Assembly: GCF_015709525.1 (NCBI RefSeq)
Contig: NZ_JADNRA010000036.1
Coordinates: forward strand, 346,308 to 410,307
Direction of reading: 5' to 3'
DNA from: Methylocystis sp. L43
GTDB lineage: Bacteria > Pseudomonadota > Alphaproteobacteria > Rhizobiales > Beijerinckiaceae
Length of the DNA stretch: 64,000 nucleotides
Shown: in pieces, positions 1-8,947 of the stretch
How positions within the stretch are numbered: position 1 is the first letter of the stretch
Layout of the letters: every line of letters begins with the position of its first letter
Program-made: the position numbers and the translations under genes
Notes under the pieces: generated by a model
The model's database searches: none
What the model saw: the letters and a program-made list of their open reading frames with translations, nothing else
Told to the model about the DNA's origin: nothing

Positions 1-260
1 CCATTGCGGTCGAGCCAGGGCAGATACGGCTCCTTTCGCGCGTTCGGAATACGTCTGAACGCTGGCCGCGCAGAATCCTGCGCACGAGTCCCGGCTATGT
101 CCGGTCTCCCGTACGATCTGTTTGATCGAGGCTCCATTCTTGGCGCGCACAAGGACGACGGCCTTCGTATCCTCCCGCCGCAGACATCCCTCGTATTGAG
201 TACGCTCAGCGGCGGTAGCAGATCGGGATCGACGGTCGCCGCGCATGCGGAGCGGATTTG
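1..260 (-). pseudogene. ISL3-like transposase remnant
   Basis: Read on the minus strand, this stretch gives an HTH-like segment, ASIKQIVRETGHSR, followed in a shifted frame by LVRRILRGQRSDVF and in a third frame by EPYLPWLD. I recognise this series from the N-terminal half of ISL3-family (IS204/IS1001-like) transposases. At least two frameshifts break it and it runs off the left edge of the window, so it is a dead fragment. The family assignment rests on memory of the motif, not on an alignment. Confidence 0.5.
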
Positions 261-370
261 ACGCATCGATTTGCGCACGGCATCGAGGAAGGGTAAGCGC
301 TGTTACGGCCCCACCTTCAAACGAATGATGAAAGCGGCGAGTCTGATCTCCTGATTTGGAGATAAGACTT

Positions 371-776
371 GTGTCTAGATTTGATCCTTCGCTTGAGCCG
401 AACGGCTCCGGGTTACGGCGCATCGAGGTGATCACTAGAGCTGGTGGTCGGCGCCGGTGGTCCGAAGGGGAGAAGGCGCTGGCAGTCGAAGAGTCGCTGG
501 CTCCTGACGCGGTCGTCTCGCAGGTCGGGCGTCGACATGGCGCTACGCCAGAGCAACTGTTCACCTGGCGAAGGGAGGCGCGCCGAAGGGCGGAGGCGGC
601 GGGCGCCCCGCCATTTGTTCCGGCAATTGCGGAGAACGGCGCCGAAGGCGGAGCCCGCCGCTCCCGTCGTGGAGATCGAGATCGGCGAGGCGCATGTGTG
701 GATCTGGCGTGATGCGGACATCGGCATGGCAACGGCGATCCTGCGCGCCTTGCGAACCTCGCCAGGCGCAAAGTGA
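371..776 (+). pseudogene. tnpA: IS66 family accessory protein TnpA, frameshifted
   Basis: The product begins SRFDPSLEPNGSG and contains the WSEGEKALAVEESL and QLFTWRREARRR helix-turn-helix region typical of IS66 OrfA/TnpA. The likely start is GTG at 371, preceded by GGAG. Around 640-665 the reading frame shifts: the expected C-terminus (VEIEIGEAHVWIW, then RALRTSPGAK) continues in the next frame and stops at 776. The stop overlaps the tnpB start, as is normal in IS66. The frameshift suggests the protein is no longer made in full. Confidence 0.7.
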
Positions 777-1129
777 TCGGCCCGACAGGCGCGATCCGCG
801 TCATGGTGGCGACGAAGCCCGTCGACTTCCGTAAGGGCGCGGAGGGTCTCACGGCGCTGGTGCGCGAGACGATGCAGGCCGATCCCTTCGACGGCGCGAT
901 TTACGTTTTCCGCGCCAAGCGCGCGGATCGGGTTAAACTCGTGTTCTGGGACGGCACGGGCGTATGCCTCTTCGCCAAGCGACTGGAGGGCGGCAAGTTC
1001 CGCTGGCCCAAGATCGATGACGGCGTCATGCGATTGTCGGCGGCGCAGTTTTCGGCGCTGCTTGAGGGGCTCGACTGGCGGCGCGTGCGCGCGGCGAAAG
1101 AGACGTCGGCGCCCGCGTTGCCGAGATAA
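773..1129 (+). CDS. tnpB: IS66 family transposase accessory protein TnpB
   Basis: This 118-residue protein has the whole IS66 Orf2 (TnpB) pattern: IRVMVATKPVDFRKGAEGL near the N-terminus, YVFRAKRADRVKLVFWDG in the middle and LFAKRLEGGKFRWP near the C-terminus. It starts at a GTG that overlaps the tnpA stop, as expected for translational coupling. The transposase gene tnpC, which should follow, is absent, so the element is a remnant that cannot move alone. The protein has no known enzymatic activity but is needed for IS66 transposition. Confidence 0.85.
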   Translation: MIGPTGAIRVMVATKPVDFRKGAEGLTALVRETMQADPFDGAIYVFRAKRADRVKLVFWDGTGVCLFAKRLEGGKFRWPKIDDGVMRLSAAQFSALLEGLDWRRVRAAKETSAPALPR

Positions 1130-1505
1130 GCTGCGACACAGTGAATCAGGGCGTCGAAGAGCGTCGAAAGACGGCAGAAAATATGGTGTTCTGCGGCTCA
1201 ACGACGCGGCGACGATGAGAGCCATGTTTGCGGGAACGGATATTTCCGGCGCCGACGATCCGCCCTTACAGCGCGCCATCGGCTGGATGATCGGGGCGAG
1301 CCAGGCGCGCGCCGAATTGGGCTGGACCGGCGCCAAGGCGCTCTGGAGAGAGCTAGAGCAAACCCGCCCGTTCTGGAAATGACGAAGCCCTCGCGGAGAC
1401 GGCGACGCCGTCCTCCAAGCTCGCGCCGGGGAAGGTTCCGCGATCGAGCGGCGAGACGCGGCATTGAACTCAGCCGACCTGCGGAGCTCCGAAGGCGCTG
1501 ACCAA
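1130..1505. other. region with no assignable gene
   Basis: The stretch lies between the IS66 remnant and the acetate kinase stop. A plus-strand open frame ending at 1382 (last residues WRELEQTRPFWK) could be the tail of a truncated gene, but I do not recognise it. No IS66 tnpC sequence is visible. Confidence 0.4.
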
Positions 1506-2708
1506 TCAGGCCAGCGCGTCCGCTCTTGCATCCGCCAGCTGTAGCGCATGACGCGCGATGATTTGTTCCTCGTTGGTCGGAATGACAAACACCCGTACCG
1601 GAGACTTCGCGGATGAAATGACTTCTCTCTGCCGCTCGTTTGCAGGGCGATCGAGTTCGACGCCGAGCCATTCCATGCCCTCAAGCACCCGCTCGCGCAC
1701 CCGCCACGCGTTTTCACCGATGCCGCCGCAAAAGACGATGGCGTCAATTCCCTGCAGAACAGCCGCCAGCCCGCCGAGTTCGCGCCGAATGCGAAACACA
1801 AAATAATCTATCGCTTCGCGCGCTTCGGAGGCGCCCGAAGCTTCGAGTTCACGCATGTCGTGAGAGATGCCGGATAAGCCTTTCAGACCCGACTCCTTAT
1901 AGAGGAGGTTCGATATCTCCTCGGCTCCGAGCTTTTTCTCCTGCATCAAATAGAGAACGACGCCTGGATCGAGTTGGCCACAACGCGTGCCCATGGGGAG
2001 CCCGTCAAGCGCCGTGAACCCCATCGAACTCGCCACCGATCGGCCGTTCTGGATCGCGCACATCGACGCGCCGTTCCCCAGATGTGCGACCACAACCCGT
2101 CCTTTGGCGTGAGACGGCGAGACCTCCCTGAGCCTTGTCGACACATACTCGTAAGACAATCCATGAAAGCCGTAGCGTCGAACCCCTTCAGCATAATATT
2201 GCCGCGGTAGCGCGAAAACGTCATTGACGAAGGGGTAACTGCGGTGAAACGCCGTATCGAAACACGCCACTTGAATAGATTCGGGCCAAGCCTCACGCGC
2301 TGCTTTGATCCCGGCGATGTTGTGGGGCTCATGCAGGGGAGCAAGCGGGACGAGCTTCTCGAGCCGATCGATCACCTCGCCGGTGATGATCACCGGCGCG
2401 TCGTAATGGACGCCCCCATGAACGACACGGTGGCCGACCGCGTCTATGCGCGCGCTGGGAAATGCTTCGCCCTGCCAGGAGAGGATTCGCCTCAAAGCTT
2501 CCTCATGGAAAACCTCGCCATCCGTCTGCGACCAGACGTCGTCATAAAGCGTCGCGCCAGAGTTATCTCGCACTTTTATTCGCCGCTCTTCTCCCGTCAT
2601 CTCCGCGAGGCCCAGGGCGAGCGGCGACGCCTCGTCATCCTCAGCCGCAAACAAAGCGAATTTGATCGACGAGGAGCCGGCGTTCAAAGTGACGACATGG
2701 CGTCTCAC
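1506..2708 (-). CDS. ackA: acetate kinase
   Basis: The enzyme interconverts acetyl phosphate plus ADP with acetate plus ATP in the cytoplasm. With the GTG start at 2708 the protein is 400 residues, the usual length for AckA. The N-terminal phosphate-binding motif NAGSSSIKF (residues 9-17) is present, as are CFDTAFHRSYP, YGFHGLSYEYV, AHLGNGAS and MGTRCGQLDPGV, all hallmark segments of the acetokinase family. The start codon overlaps the stop of the phosphotransacetylase gene (GTGA), so the two are translationally coupled. A longer reading from 2768 is possible but lies inside the upstream gene and adds nonconserved residues. Coupling with a MaoC-Pta fusion fits a PHB and acetyl-CoA overflow pathway. 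Confidence 0.95.
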   Translation of the reverse strand: MRRHVVTLNAGSSSIKFALFAAEDDEASPLALGLAEMTGEERRIKVRDNSGATLYDDVWSQTDGEVFHEEALRRILSWQGEAFPSARIDAVGHRVVHGGVHYDAPVIITGEVIDRLEKLVPLAPLHEPHNIAGIKAAREAWPESIQVACFDTAFHRSYPFVNDVFALPRQYYAEGVRRYGFHGLSYEYVSTRLREVSPSHAKGRVVVAHLGNGASMCAIQNGRSVASSMGFTALDGLPMGTRCGQLDPGVVLYLMQEKKLGAEEISNLLYKESGLKGLSGISHDMRELEASGASEAREAIDYFVFRIRRELGGLAAVLQGIDAIVFCGGIGENAWRVRERVLEGMEWLGVELDRPANERQREVISSAKSPVRVFVIPTNEEQIIARHALQLADARADALA

Positions 2709-4117
2709 TGTGCGGCTTCCCGCAGGGCTTCTTCCGTCTCGACTGCGCTTTGCCCGGTCGACAGCCAATGGGCGTACAGGACCGCAACGGCGCAGGAGAA
2801 CAAACGCGATTGTTCGTCATCTGCGCGACTCGTCAATAGGATCGGAACCTTCGCGCCGATGATCAGGCCGGCGCCTTCGGCCTGAGCCGCGTAGGTCAGC
2901 TCTTTCGCCAATATGTTGCCCGACTCGAGGTTGGGAACGACGAGAATATCCGCCCTACCGGCAACCAGCGAATGGATGCCTTTGCTGCGAGCGGCGGTGA
3001 GGCTGAGGGCGTTGTCCATCGCCAACGGCCCGTCAACGTCGCCGCCCCGGATTTGATTACGCTCAGCCATTTTCGACAAAGCCGCCGCATCAAGAGTCGA
3101 CTGAATTTTCGGATTTACCGTCTCGACCGCGGAGAGAACGCCGACCTTGGGGCGATCGATCCCTAAGGCGATGCCAAGATCGATCGCATTCTGAATGATG
3201 TCGACCTTTTCTTCGAGCGTCGGTGCGATATTCACCGCTGCGTCGGTCACCAGCACAAGCTGTTTCAGCGTCGGCGCATCCATGATGAAGACGTGGCTGA
3301 TGCGGCGGCCAACGCGCAAGCCGCCCTGCGATTTCACCACATGTTTCAGCAGCTCGTCGGTGTGAAGATGCCCTTTCATCACTGCAGCTGCCGCGCCTTG
3401 ATGCACGAGTTCGACGGCTCGCGCCGCAGCAGCGTCATGACTGCAGGCGTTCTCGATGGCGATGCCCGTAAGATCCGCGCCGCAAGACGCGGCGACGCTG
3501 CGAATTTTCTTCTCGTCGCCGATGAGGATTGGCACGATCAGCTTTTCGCGGGCGCCGGCCAGCGCGCCGAGCAAGGCATTTTCCTCCTCCGGAGCGACGA
3601 CGGCGGTTGGCAGAGCCGCCATCGAAGCGCAAGCGGCAAGTAGCCGATCCATATGGACATGGCGCTGCAGCGTCAGTCCAGGGAGCGCTTCTTCATCGAT
3701 TGTCTGCCGGATGGTCGGGGCGAGCACCTCGGCCATACCGTCGACAATGAGTTCGGAACCACGATGGACCTGGGTGCGCAGCATGACGGTCGAGGGCGGT
3801 CGCAATTCCTCCACGCGTACCGAGACGAGGAGCGAGTCGCCGATATGGGCTCTGAGGTTGAACCGAAGGGTCTGCGACAGATAACTCGTTCCGGCGCCCG
3901 GCAGTAAATTGCCGAGAACTGCGGAAAAAAGCGAACCGACCCACATTGCAGGAGCCACCGCTTCCGAACCTCGATCATTTTTCTCGTCCGGAAGGTGGGC
4001 GGGATTGAGGTTGCCGCTGGCGTGGGCAAACACGATGAAGTCCTCTGGCGCGACGACTCGGGCGATCGACGCTTCCTGCCCCACCGCCAATTCATTGAAG
4101 AGCGTGTTCGAGCGCAT
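2705..4117 (-). CDS. bifunctional MaoC-like hydratase / phosphate acetyl(butyryl)transferase
   Basis: The 470-residue protein has two parts. Residues 1 to about 145 resemble a MaoC hot-dog domain (EDFIVFAHASGNLNPAH, the hydratase-like segment). The rest is a phosphate acetyl/butyryltransferase domain (VVAPEEENALLGAL, VLVTDAAVNIAPT, VVPNLESGNILAKEL). Proteins of this build are usually called bifunctional enoyl-CoA hydratase/phosphate acetyltransferase. The second domain makes acetyl phosphate from acetyl-CoA; the role of the first is less sure and may be substrate binding. ATG 4117 was chosen because the MaoC fold starts there; the frame runs on to 4360 only inside the upstream gene. The gene lies 16 bases after the DUF3141 gene and overlaps ackA. 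Confidence 0.9.
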   Translation of the reverse strand: MRSNTLFNELAVGQEASIARVVAPEDFIVFAHASGNLNPAHLPDEKNDRGSEAVAPAMWVGSLFSAVLGNLLPGAGTSYLSQTLRFNLRAHIGDSLLVSVRVEELRPPSTVMLRTQVHRGSELIVDGMAEVLAPTIRQTIDEEALPGLTLQRHVHMDRLLAACASMAALPTAVVAPEEENALLGALAGAREKLIVPILIGDEKKIRSVAASCGADLTGIAIENACSHDAAAARAVELVHQGAAAAVMKGHLHTDELLKHVVKSQGGLRVGRRISHVFIMDAPTLKQLVLVTDAAVNIAPTLEEKVDIIQNAIDLGIALGIDRPKVGVLSAVETVNPKIQSTLDAAALSKMAERNQIRGGDVDGPLAMDNALSLTAARSKGIHSLVAGRADILVVPNLESGNILAKELTYAAQAEGAGLIIGAKVPILLTSRADDEQSRLFSCAVAVLYAHWLSTGQSAVETEEALREAAQ

Positions 4118-4133
4118 ATCTCTAACTCTTGTT

Positions 4134-6491
4134 TCAAGCTTGCAGGGACTTCTCTCGCGGTTCGACAAGCGCTTGAGTTTGCAGCGTCTCGCGCAGAACA
4201 GCGAGTAGCCTTGCCGTTGCTTCGGCCATCTCCAATGGATCGCCGGCGATTTCCTCAACGAGCGCGATCGCGCGCAGGCGTTCGTCCAATGTCGGCAACA
4301 TCTTGGGCAACACCGCAATCGCGGCCTCGGGCTGGAAGTCGATGATGAGCGTCTGCTCATGAATTATGACTGAGCGGAGTTCGTCCCCGAGGCTCTTGAA
4401 CGGCTCCGTCGATCGGAGGATGAGGTTGGATCGCTCAAGCCTGCTTTGGCGCACCGCGCCGCGCGAGCGGGCCATCAGGATCAGCATGCGGACGACCGCC
4501 TCGGCGAAGCCGCCCTGATCGATTTTCGCGAGCGCAGCCTCCACCTCTGGCAATTCGCGCAGCGTTTCGCCGAGCTTGGCGTCCGTCTCGGGCGTGTATC
4601 CTTCATTCATCCGCATCAGGAACGGGTTTGCATAGAGGCTGATAAACATCAGTTCCTTGGCGGCGGCGCCGACGTCGCTCCAGAACTTCAATGTTTGCTC
4701 GATCAAGCCGGCGGCCAACGCCTCGCTCTTCAGGAAGGGGTTGGACGGATCCGCGGGCTTGCGCTCTTTGCGCACCGTCTCGGCGAAAGTCCCGATCGGC
4801 GCCACCGCCGGATTCTTGTCCGATAGCAGATAGCGGCGAGCGCGGAGCGGATGCGACCATACCAATGCGTCCGCGAGGGCCGGCGAAGCCAGCGCCTTGA
4901 CGTAGGGACGCGCGCCGAACTCGTATGCATTGACCCAGAATTCCGACAAACGCGCGACCAACGCAAAAGACTTCTCGTCGCCCGCGCCATCATCCAGCGC
5001 GCGGATATCGGCGACGCCCCTTTCCTCGCAGGACATGACGTAGTAGGCGCTCGTGCCTTCACCGATTTTTTTCTCGATGCGCATCTCATAAAGGCCGGGC
5101 GCCAGGGATTCGATCATCTCCAACGTCGTGACGATTCTGTCGTGCTGCTTTTGAGCGACTTTGGCCGATACAAAAATCCCCAGATGGCCGACGTCCTCGT
5201 GGACCATGTAGACAATCCGCTGGCCGCGCGCCCGTATCTCGCGCTCGTCGCCATAGACCACCGGAATCCAGTTCAAGGCCTGCTGCGGCGGCGTGATGTC
5301 GTCGCCTTGGCTGGCGAACACAATGATGGGAGCTTTGATTTTCCTTAAGTCTACTGGGGCGCGCCCGCCGAGGAATGCCTGACTGCCTTGAAGCTTGTTG
5401 CCGATAAACAGATTTTCGACAATCCAGCGGATCTCGGCCTCGTTCATGAAATAGAAGGTCGACCACCACCGCTCGAACCCCTTGAAACGCGGCCCTTCGG
5501 TGTCCGCTTTTGCGAACACGTCGTAATATTTTGACCACCAGGTGTTGTGCGGGTTCATCAACTCGAAGTTGAGGACCAGATGCGCGCCATCGAAAACGCC
5601 ATTGCCAATGTCCGACGTGATCACTGCCGGCAGCGCGCCGAACGCAAGGCCTCCTGAATAGCGGAGCGGATTCTTTCCCCGCACCCCCGCCCAGTAACTG
5701 AGAGGCGCGCCGGACACCACCACTGGGCCAGTCAGATCGGGATTGGACGCGGCCAGCAGCATTGCCGCCCAGCCGCCCTGGCAATTGCCGATGATCACCG
5801 GCCGAGGCGCGACGGGATGACGTTTGGCGATCTCGCGCACGAAAGCGCCTTCGGCCATGCAAACATCGGCCAAGGTCTGACCGGGCTGAGGCTTGGGAAG
5901 GAAGATCACGAAATAGACAGGATGGCCATGCGCAAGAGCGACGCCGACTTGACTGTCGGACTTGAAGCCTCCGATCCCTGCTCCATGGCCCGCACGCGGA
6001 TCGATGATCATATAGGGCCGCAACGTCGGGTCGGTCTGGACGCCTTCGGGCGGCTGGATTTGCACAAGCAAGTAATTCGTCGGGCGCTCGAGCGTGCGGC
6101 CGTCGATCACGACGTTAAAATCGTAAACCAGGACGAGCCGCTCGCCGCCCTCCATCTGCTCAACGGCGAAATTCCCGACTTCGCGCATGATGTCGAGAAA
6201 CAAGATCCAGCGTTGGCCGGCGTCGGTCACATATTCCGCGAACTTTCCAGACAGATCTCCTGACTGCGATAGTTCGCGGCTTATGATCTGCCAGTCGCTG
6301 AGATGCGCACGCAAGTCGGCGCCAAAGCTGGACGCGATCTTCTCGAAATGATTGCCGCTCAGTTCGACGAGAGATTGAGCCAGCTCCGCCAACTTCGATA
6401 GGTCGCCGTTGAGGAGAGCTCCTTTTTGCGCAACGCCCGATTTGCCATCCATTTCGAAGGAAGCCAAGTTTCTAGGCGAGACGTTCAACAT
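4134..6491 (-). CDS. DUF3141 family PHA-synthase-like alpha/beta hydrolase, copy 1
   Basis: This 785-residue protein belongs to the large DUF3141 family, described as related to poly(3-hydroxyalkanoate) synthase. The sequence shows IDPRAGHGAGIGGFKSDSQ (163-181), then GNCQGGW (235-241) with Cys237 in the nucleophile elbow, GDDITPP (Asp397 or Asp398) and VGHLGIF (His436). That is a Cys-Asp-His triad of the PhaC kind, not a Ser lipase triad. The N-terminal 110 residues are helical and resemble phasin or PhaC N-regions. The C-terminal 300 residues have no known role. The substrate is unproven; a role in PHA turnover is inferred from the triad and from the neighbouring CoA-transferase, Pta/Ack and 3-hydroxybutyrate dehydrogenase genes. 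A paralogue lies at 15901-18255. Confidence 0.85.
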   Translation of the reverse strand: MLNVSPRNLASFEMDGKSGVAQKGALLNGDLSKLAELAQSLVELSGNHFEKIASSFGADLRAHLSDWQIISRELSQSGDLSGKFAEYVTDAGQRWILFLDIMREVGNFAVEQMEGGERLVLVYDFNVVIDGRTLERPTNYLLVQIQPPEGVQTDPTLRPYMIIDPRAGHGAGIGGFKSDSQVGVALAHGHPVYFVIFLPKPQPGQTLADVCMAEGAFVREIAKRHPVAPRPVIIGNCQGGWAAMLLAASNPDLTGPVVVSGAPLSYWAGVRGKNPLRYSGGLAFGALPAVITSDIGNGVFDGAHLVLNFELMNPHNTWWSKYYDVFAKADTEGPRFKGFERWWSTFYFMNEAEIRWIVENLFIGNKLQGSQAFLGGRAPVDLRKIKAPIIVFASQGDDITPPQQALNWIPVVYGDEREIRARGQRIVYMVHEDVGHLGIFVSAKVAQKQHDRIVTTLEMIESLAPGLYEMRIEKKIGEGTSAYYVMSCEERGVADIRALDDGAGDEKSFALVARLSEFWVNAYEFGARPYVKALASPALADALVWSHPLRARRYLLSDKNPAVAPIGTFAETVRKERKPADPSNPFLKSEALAAGLIEQTLKFWSDVGAAAKELMFISLYANPFLMRMNEGYTPETDAKLGETLRELPEVEAALAKIDQGGFAEAVVRMLILMARSRGAVRQSRLERSNLILRSTEPFKSLGDELRSVIIHEQTLIIDFQPEAAIAVLPKMLPTLDERLRAIALVEEIAGDPLEMAEATARLLAVLRETLQTQALVEPREKSLQA

Positions 6492-6564
6492 GGCAGGCTC
6501 TCTCCAAAAGGATCGCTCGGCAGCGATGCGGCAGCGGTGTCGACACGGGGCGGACGCGTGCGCC

Positions 6565-7242
6565 TCAGGCGGCCACGCGCTCAGGCGAAACGATCGGCAT
6601 CGTCGGCGTATCGCCGTCGAGCAACAGCTTGGCTCCGGTGCTTGCGACGACGGTTTCCACGCTTACGCCGGGCGCCCGCTCCCGCAATACCAGCCCCTCG
6701 TCCGTAGGCTCGATCACCGCCAGTTCGGTGACGATGAGGCTGATGCGCCGCGCCGCCGTGGGCGGAAGCGTTAGAGCCTCGACGATTTTCGGTTGCCCCT
6801 TGGCCGTGTGTTGCATCGCAACGATGACGCGCTTCGCGCCGGCGACGAGGTCCATTGCGCCTCCCATGCCTGGGACGAGTTTGCCGGGCACCATCCAGTT
6901 CGCGAGACGGCCGCTTGAATCGACTTGCAGGCCGCCGAGAACGGTCATGTCGAGATGTCCGCCCCGGATCAGCGCAAAACTGGTCGCGCTGTCAAATGCG
7001 GCGGCTCCGGGCAGAGCCGAAATGTATCCGCCGCCGGCGTCGGTGAGGTAAGGATCTTCCAGACCATCCGGCGGCGGCTCGCCAAAGCCGATGATGCCGT
7101 TTTCGCTCTGAAACGCCACCGAGATTTCCGCGGGCACGTAGCACGCAACGAGCGTGGGCAGACCGATGCCCAAATTTACCAGGGTGCGGTCACGCAATTC
7201 GAGAGCGACCCGACGCGCAATGACCTCTTTAGCCTCCATCAC
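6565..7242 (-). CDS. scoB: 3-oxoacid (acetoacetate) CoA-transferase subunit B
   Basis: At 225 residues this matches the beta subunit of 3-oxoacid or acetate-acetoacetate CoA-transferases. The catalytic glutamate lies in SENGIIGFG, and GGHLDMTVLGGLQVD and KLVPGMGGAMDLVAGA are standard family segments. It transfers CoA between acyl-CoA donors and acetoacetate, feeding the acetoacetate made from PHB breakdown into central metabolism. The start ATG overlaps the stop of the alpha-subunit gene by four bases (ATGA), which keeps the subunits in equal amounts. The exact donor (succinyl-CoA or acetyl-CoA) cannot be read from sequence alone. Confidence 0.92.
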   Translation of the reverse strand: MMEAKEVIARRVALELRDRTLVNLGIGLPTLVACYVPAEISVAFQSENGIIGFGEPPPDGLEDPYLTDAGGGYISALPGAAAFDSATSFALIRGGHLDMTVLGGLQVDSSGRLANWMVPGKLVPGMGGAMDLVAGAKRVIVAMQHTAKGQPKIVEALTLPPTAARRISLIVTELAVIEPTDEGLVLRERAPGVSVETVVASTGAKLLLDGDTPTMPIVSPERVAA

Positions 7243-7892
7243 TGCGGCCTCCTCACGAGATGATGCACGAGCACGCCAGGCGTGCGCACGGCGTCCGGCG
7301 GGATCACGCCGACCGGAACGATCTCTTCGGGCTCGGCAATGACGCAGTCGGCGGCGAAGGCCATCACCGGATTGAAGTTCGCCGCCGTCAGCCGGTAGGT
7401 AAGATTGCCGAAATGATCGGCCTCGTGCGCACGCAGCAGCGCGAAATCGGCGCGCAACGGCATCTCGAGCAGAAAGCTCTCGCCGTCGATTTCCAATACC
7501 TGCTTGCCTTCTGAAACGACCGTTCCGACGCCTGTTCGCGTCAACACGCCGCCAAGCCCGCTGCCGCCGGCGCGAATTCGCTCGGCCAGGGTTCCCTGCG
7601 GAACGAGCTCGACTTCAATTTCGCCCGAAATCATCTTTTTCTGCGTAGTCGGGTTGGTCCCGATGTGCGACGCCTTGACGTGGGCGACGCATCCGGCCTC
7701 GATGAGCTTGCCGACGCCTCTTCCTGGCGAGGCGGTGTCGTTGCAGATCAGAGTCAGCCCGCGCGCGCCGCGCGCCACTAAAGCGTCGATCACACGATCC
7801 GGAGAGCCGACGCCCAAGAAGCCGCCGAACATGACGCTGGCGCCATCAGGGATCATCGCCGCCGCCCTTTCAGCCGAAATCCCGTCTTGCAT
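7239..7892 (-). CDS. scoA: 3-oxoacid (acetoacetate) CoA-transferase subunit A
   Basis: This 217-residue alpha subunit shows the family CoA-binding glycine segment MFGGFLGVGSPDRV near the N-terminus and LTRTGVGTVVSEGK with FLLEMPLRADFALL later on. I chose ATG 7892 because a good ribosome-binding site (GAGGAA) precedes it by about six bases; the GAGGAA follows directly on the fabI stop codon. This suggests coupling with fabI. A longer reading to 7934 would run into fabI. The subunit works only as a heteromer with the product of the next gene. Confidence 0.92.
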   Translation of the reverse strand: MQDGISAERAAAMIPDGASVMFGGFLGVGSPDRVIDALVARGARGLTLICNDTASPGRGVGKLIEAGCVAHVKASHIGTNPTTQKKMISGEIEVELVPQGTLAERIRAGGSGLGGVLTRTGVGTVVSEGKQVLEIDGESFLLEMPLRADFALLRAHEADHFGNLTYRLTAANFNPVMAFAADCVIAEPEEIVPVGVIPPDAVRTPGVLVHHLVRRPQ

Positions 7893-7902
7893 TATGTGTT
7901 CC

Positions 7903-8730
7903 TCAGGCAACGTTGTGCAGGCCGGCGTCCACATAGATCGTGTCGCCAGTCATTCCGGACGCGCCGCCTCCAACGAGGAAGGCGACGACGCGTCCAACTT
8001 CGGCGATGTCGACGAGTCGATGCGCCGGGCTGCGCGCGACCGCCGCGTCGACGAGTTCGTCGAACTGCGCGATGCCGCTGGCGGCGCGCGTCTTCAGCGG
8101 ACCGGGCGAAACCGCGTAGACGCGGATGTCCTTGTCGCCGAGCTCGGCGGCCAAATACCGCACCGTCGCCTGCAACGCGGCTTTGACGGGACCCATGATG
8201 TTGTAGTGATTGACGACCTTGTCGGCGCCATAATAGCTCATCGTCAGTATCGCCCCGCCTTCCGTCATCAGCGGCTCGGCGAGACGCGCCATTTCGATGA
8301 ATGAATAGCAGGAGATTTGCATCGCTTGCTGAAAGCCTTGGAGCGAGCAGTCGATCACCCGTCCATGAAGATCGTCGCGCGGCGCAAAGGCGATGGAGTG
8401 AATAACAAAGTCCAGCCGTCCCCATTCAGTGCGAATCTGGTCGAAAGCGGCCTTAAGCTCCCCGGGATGCTCGACATTGAGAGGCATGATCAAGCTCGCC
8501 TGAATTTGTTCGGCGAGCGGACGAACATAGCGTTCGGACTTCTCGTTTGCGTAAGTCACCGCCAGCTCGGCGCCAAAGGCGCGCAGCTTCGACGCGCATC
8601 CAAAGGCGATGCTATTCTCGTTCGCGACGCCGACGACAAGACCCCGTTTGCCGCGCAACATGTCGCCGATGCGGCTTTCGGGATTCCAAACCTTGGGCAG
8701 CGGGTCAGTGAGTAGAGCGACATCGTTCAT
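7903..8730 (-). CDS. fabI: enoyl-[acyl-carrier-protein] reductase (NADH), FabI type
   Basis: This is a short-chain dehydrogenase of the FabI branch, 275 residues from ATG 8730 (GAGG lies upstream). The cofactor motif GLVVGVANENSIAFG is the FabI variant of the Rossmann loop. The catalytic Tyr-x6-Lys is in YNIMGPVK, and the C-terminus has SGMTGDTIYVDAG. It reduces the trans-2-enoyl-ACP bond in fatty-acid synthesis. Placement in a PHB and acetate cluster instead of a fatty-acid operon suggests a second, condition-specific FabI that drains acetyl units or reducing power; this is inference. An alternative start at 8745 cannot be excluded. Confidence 0.9.
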   Translation of the reverse strand: MNDVALLTDPLPKVWNPESRIGDMLRGKRGLVVGVANENSIAFGCASKLRAFGAELAVTYANEKSERYVRPLAEQIQASLIMPLNVEHPGELKAAFDQIRTEWGRLDFVIHSIAFAPRDDLHGRVIDCSLQGFQQAMQISCYSFIEMARLAEPLMTEGGAILTMSYYGADKVVNHYNIMGPVKAALQATVRYLAAELGDKDIRVYAVSPGPLKTRAASGIAQFDELVDAAVARSPAHRLVDIAEVGRVVAFLVGGGASGMTGDTIYVDAGLHNVA

Positions 8731-8947
8731 AATGGCGCCTCGCATGAGAGTGAATGTGTCGCGACGGCGCTGCACCGCGTTCTTGATCTCGCGGGCTCTG
8801 CTGGATCGCGGCTGTTGATCTTTTCAACGATCCTCGTCGATACGGTTCGAGGTTAGGCCGCGTAAATGACGCGGCCATGAACTTTGCCCGAGAGACGAAA
8901 TTTAACTGCTCAGATCACTGGCGCGAATTTCGAACGCGATAGGCTTG

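Noticed and set aside
413..1801. A 462-codon minus-strand open frame
   Set aside because: It runs antisense to the IS66 genes and into the acetate kinase C-terminus in a different frame. Its product is low-complexity Arg/Ser/Ala sequence with no family motif, as expected for the GC-rich shadow of real genes.
2244..2885. A 213-codon plus-strand frame opposite ackA
   Set aside because: It is antisense to the well-supported acetate kinase and phosphotransacetylase genes and has no recognisable domain or ribosome-binding site.
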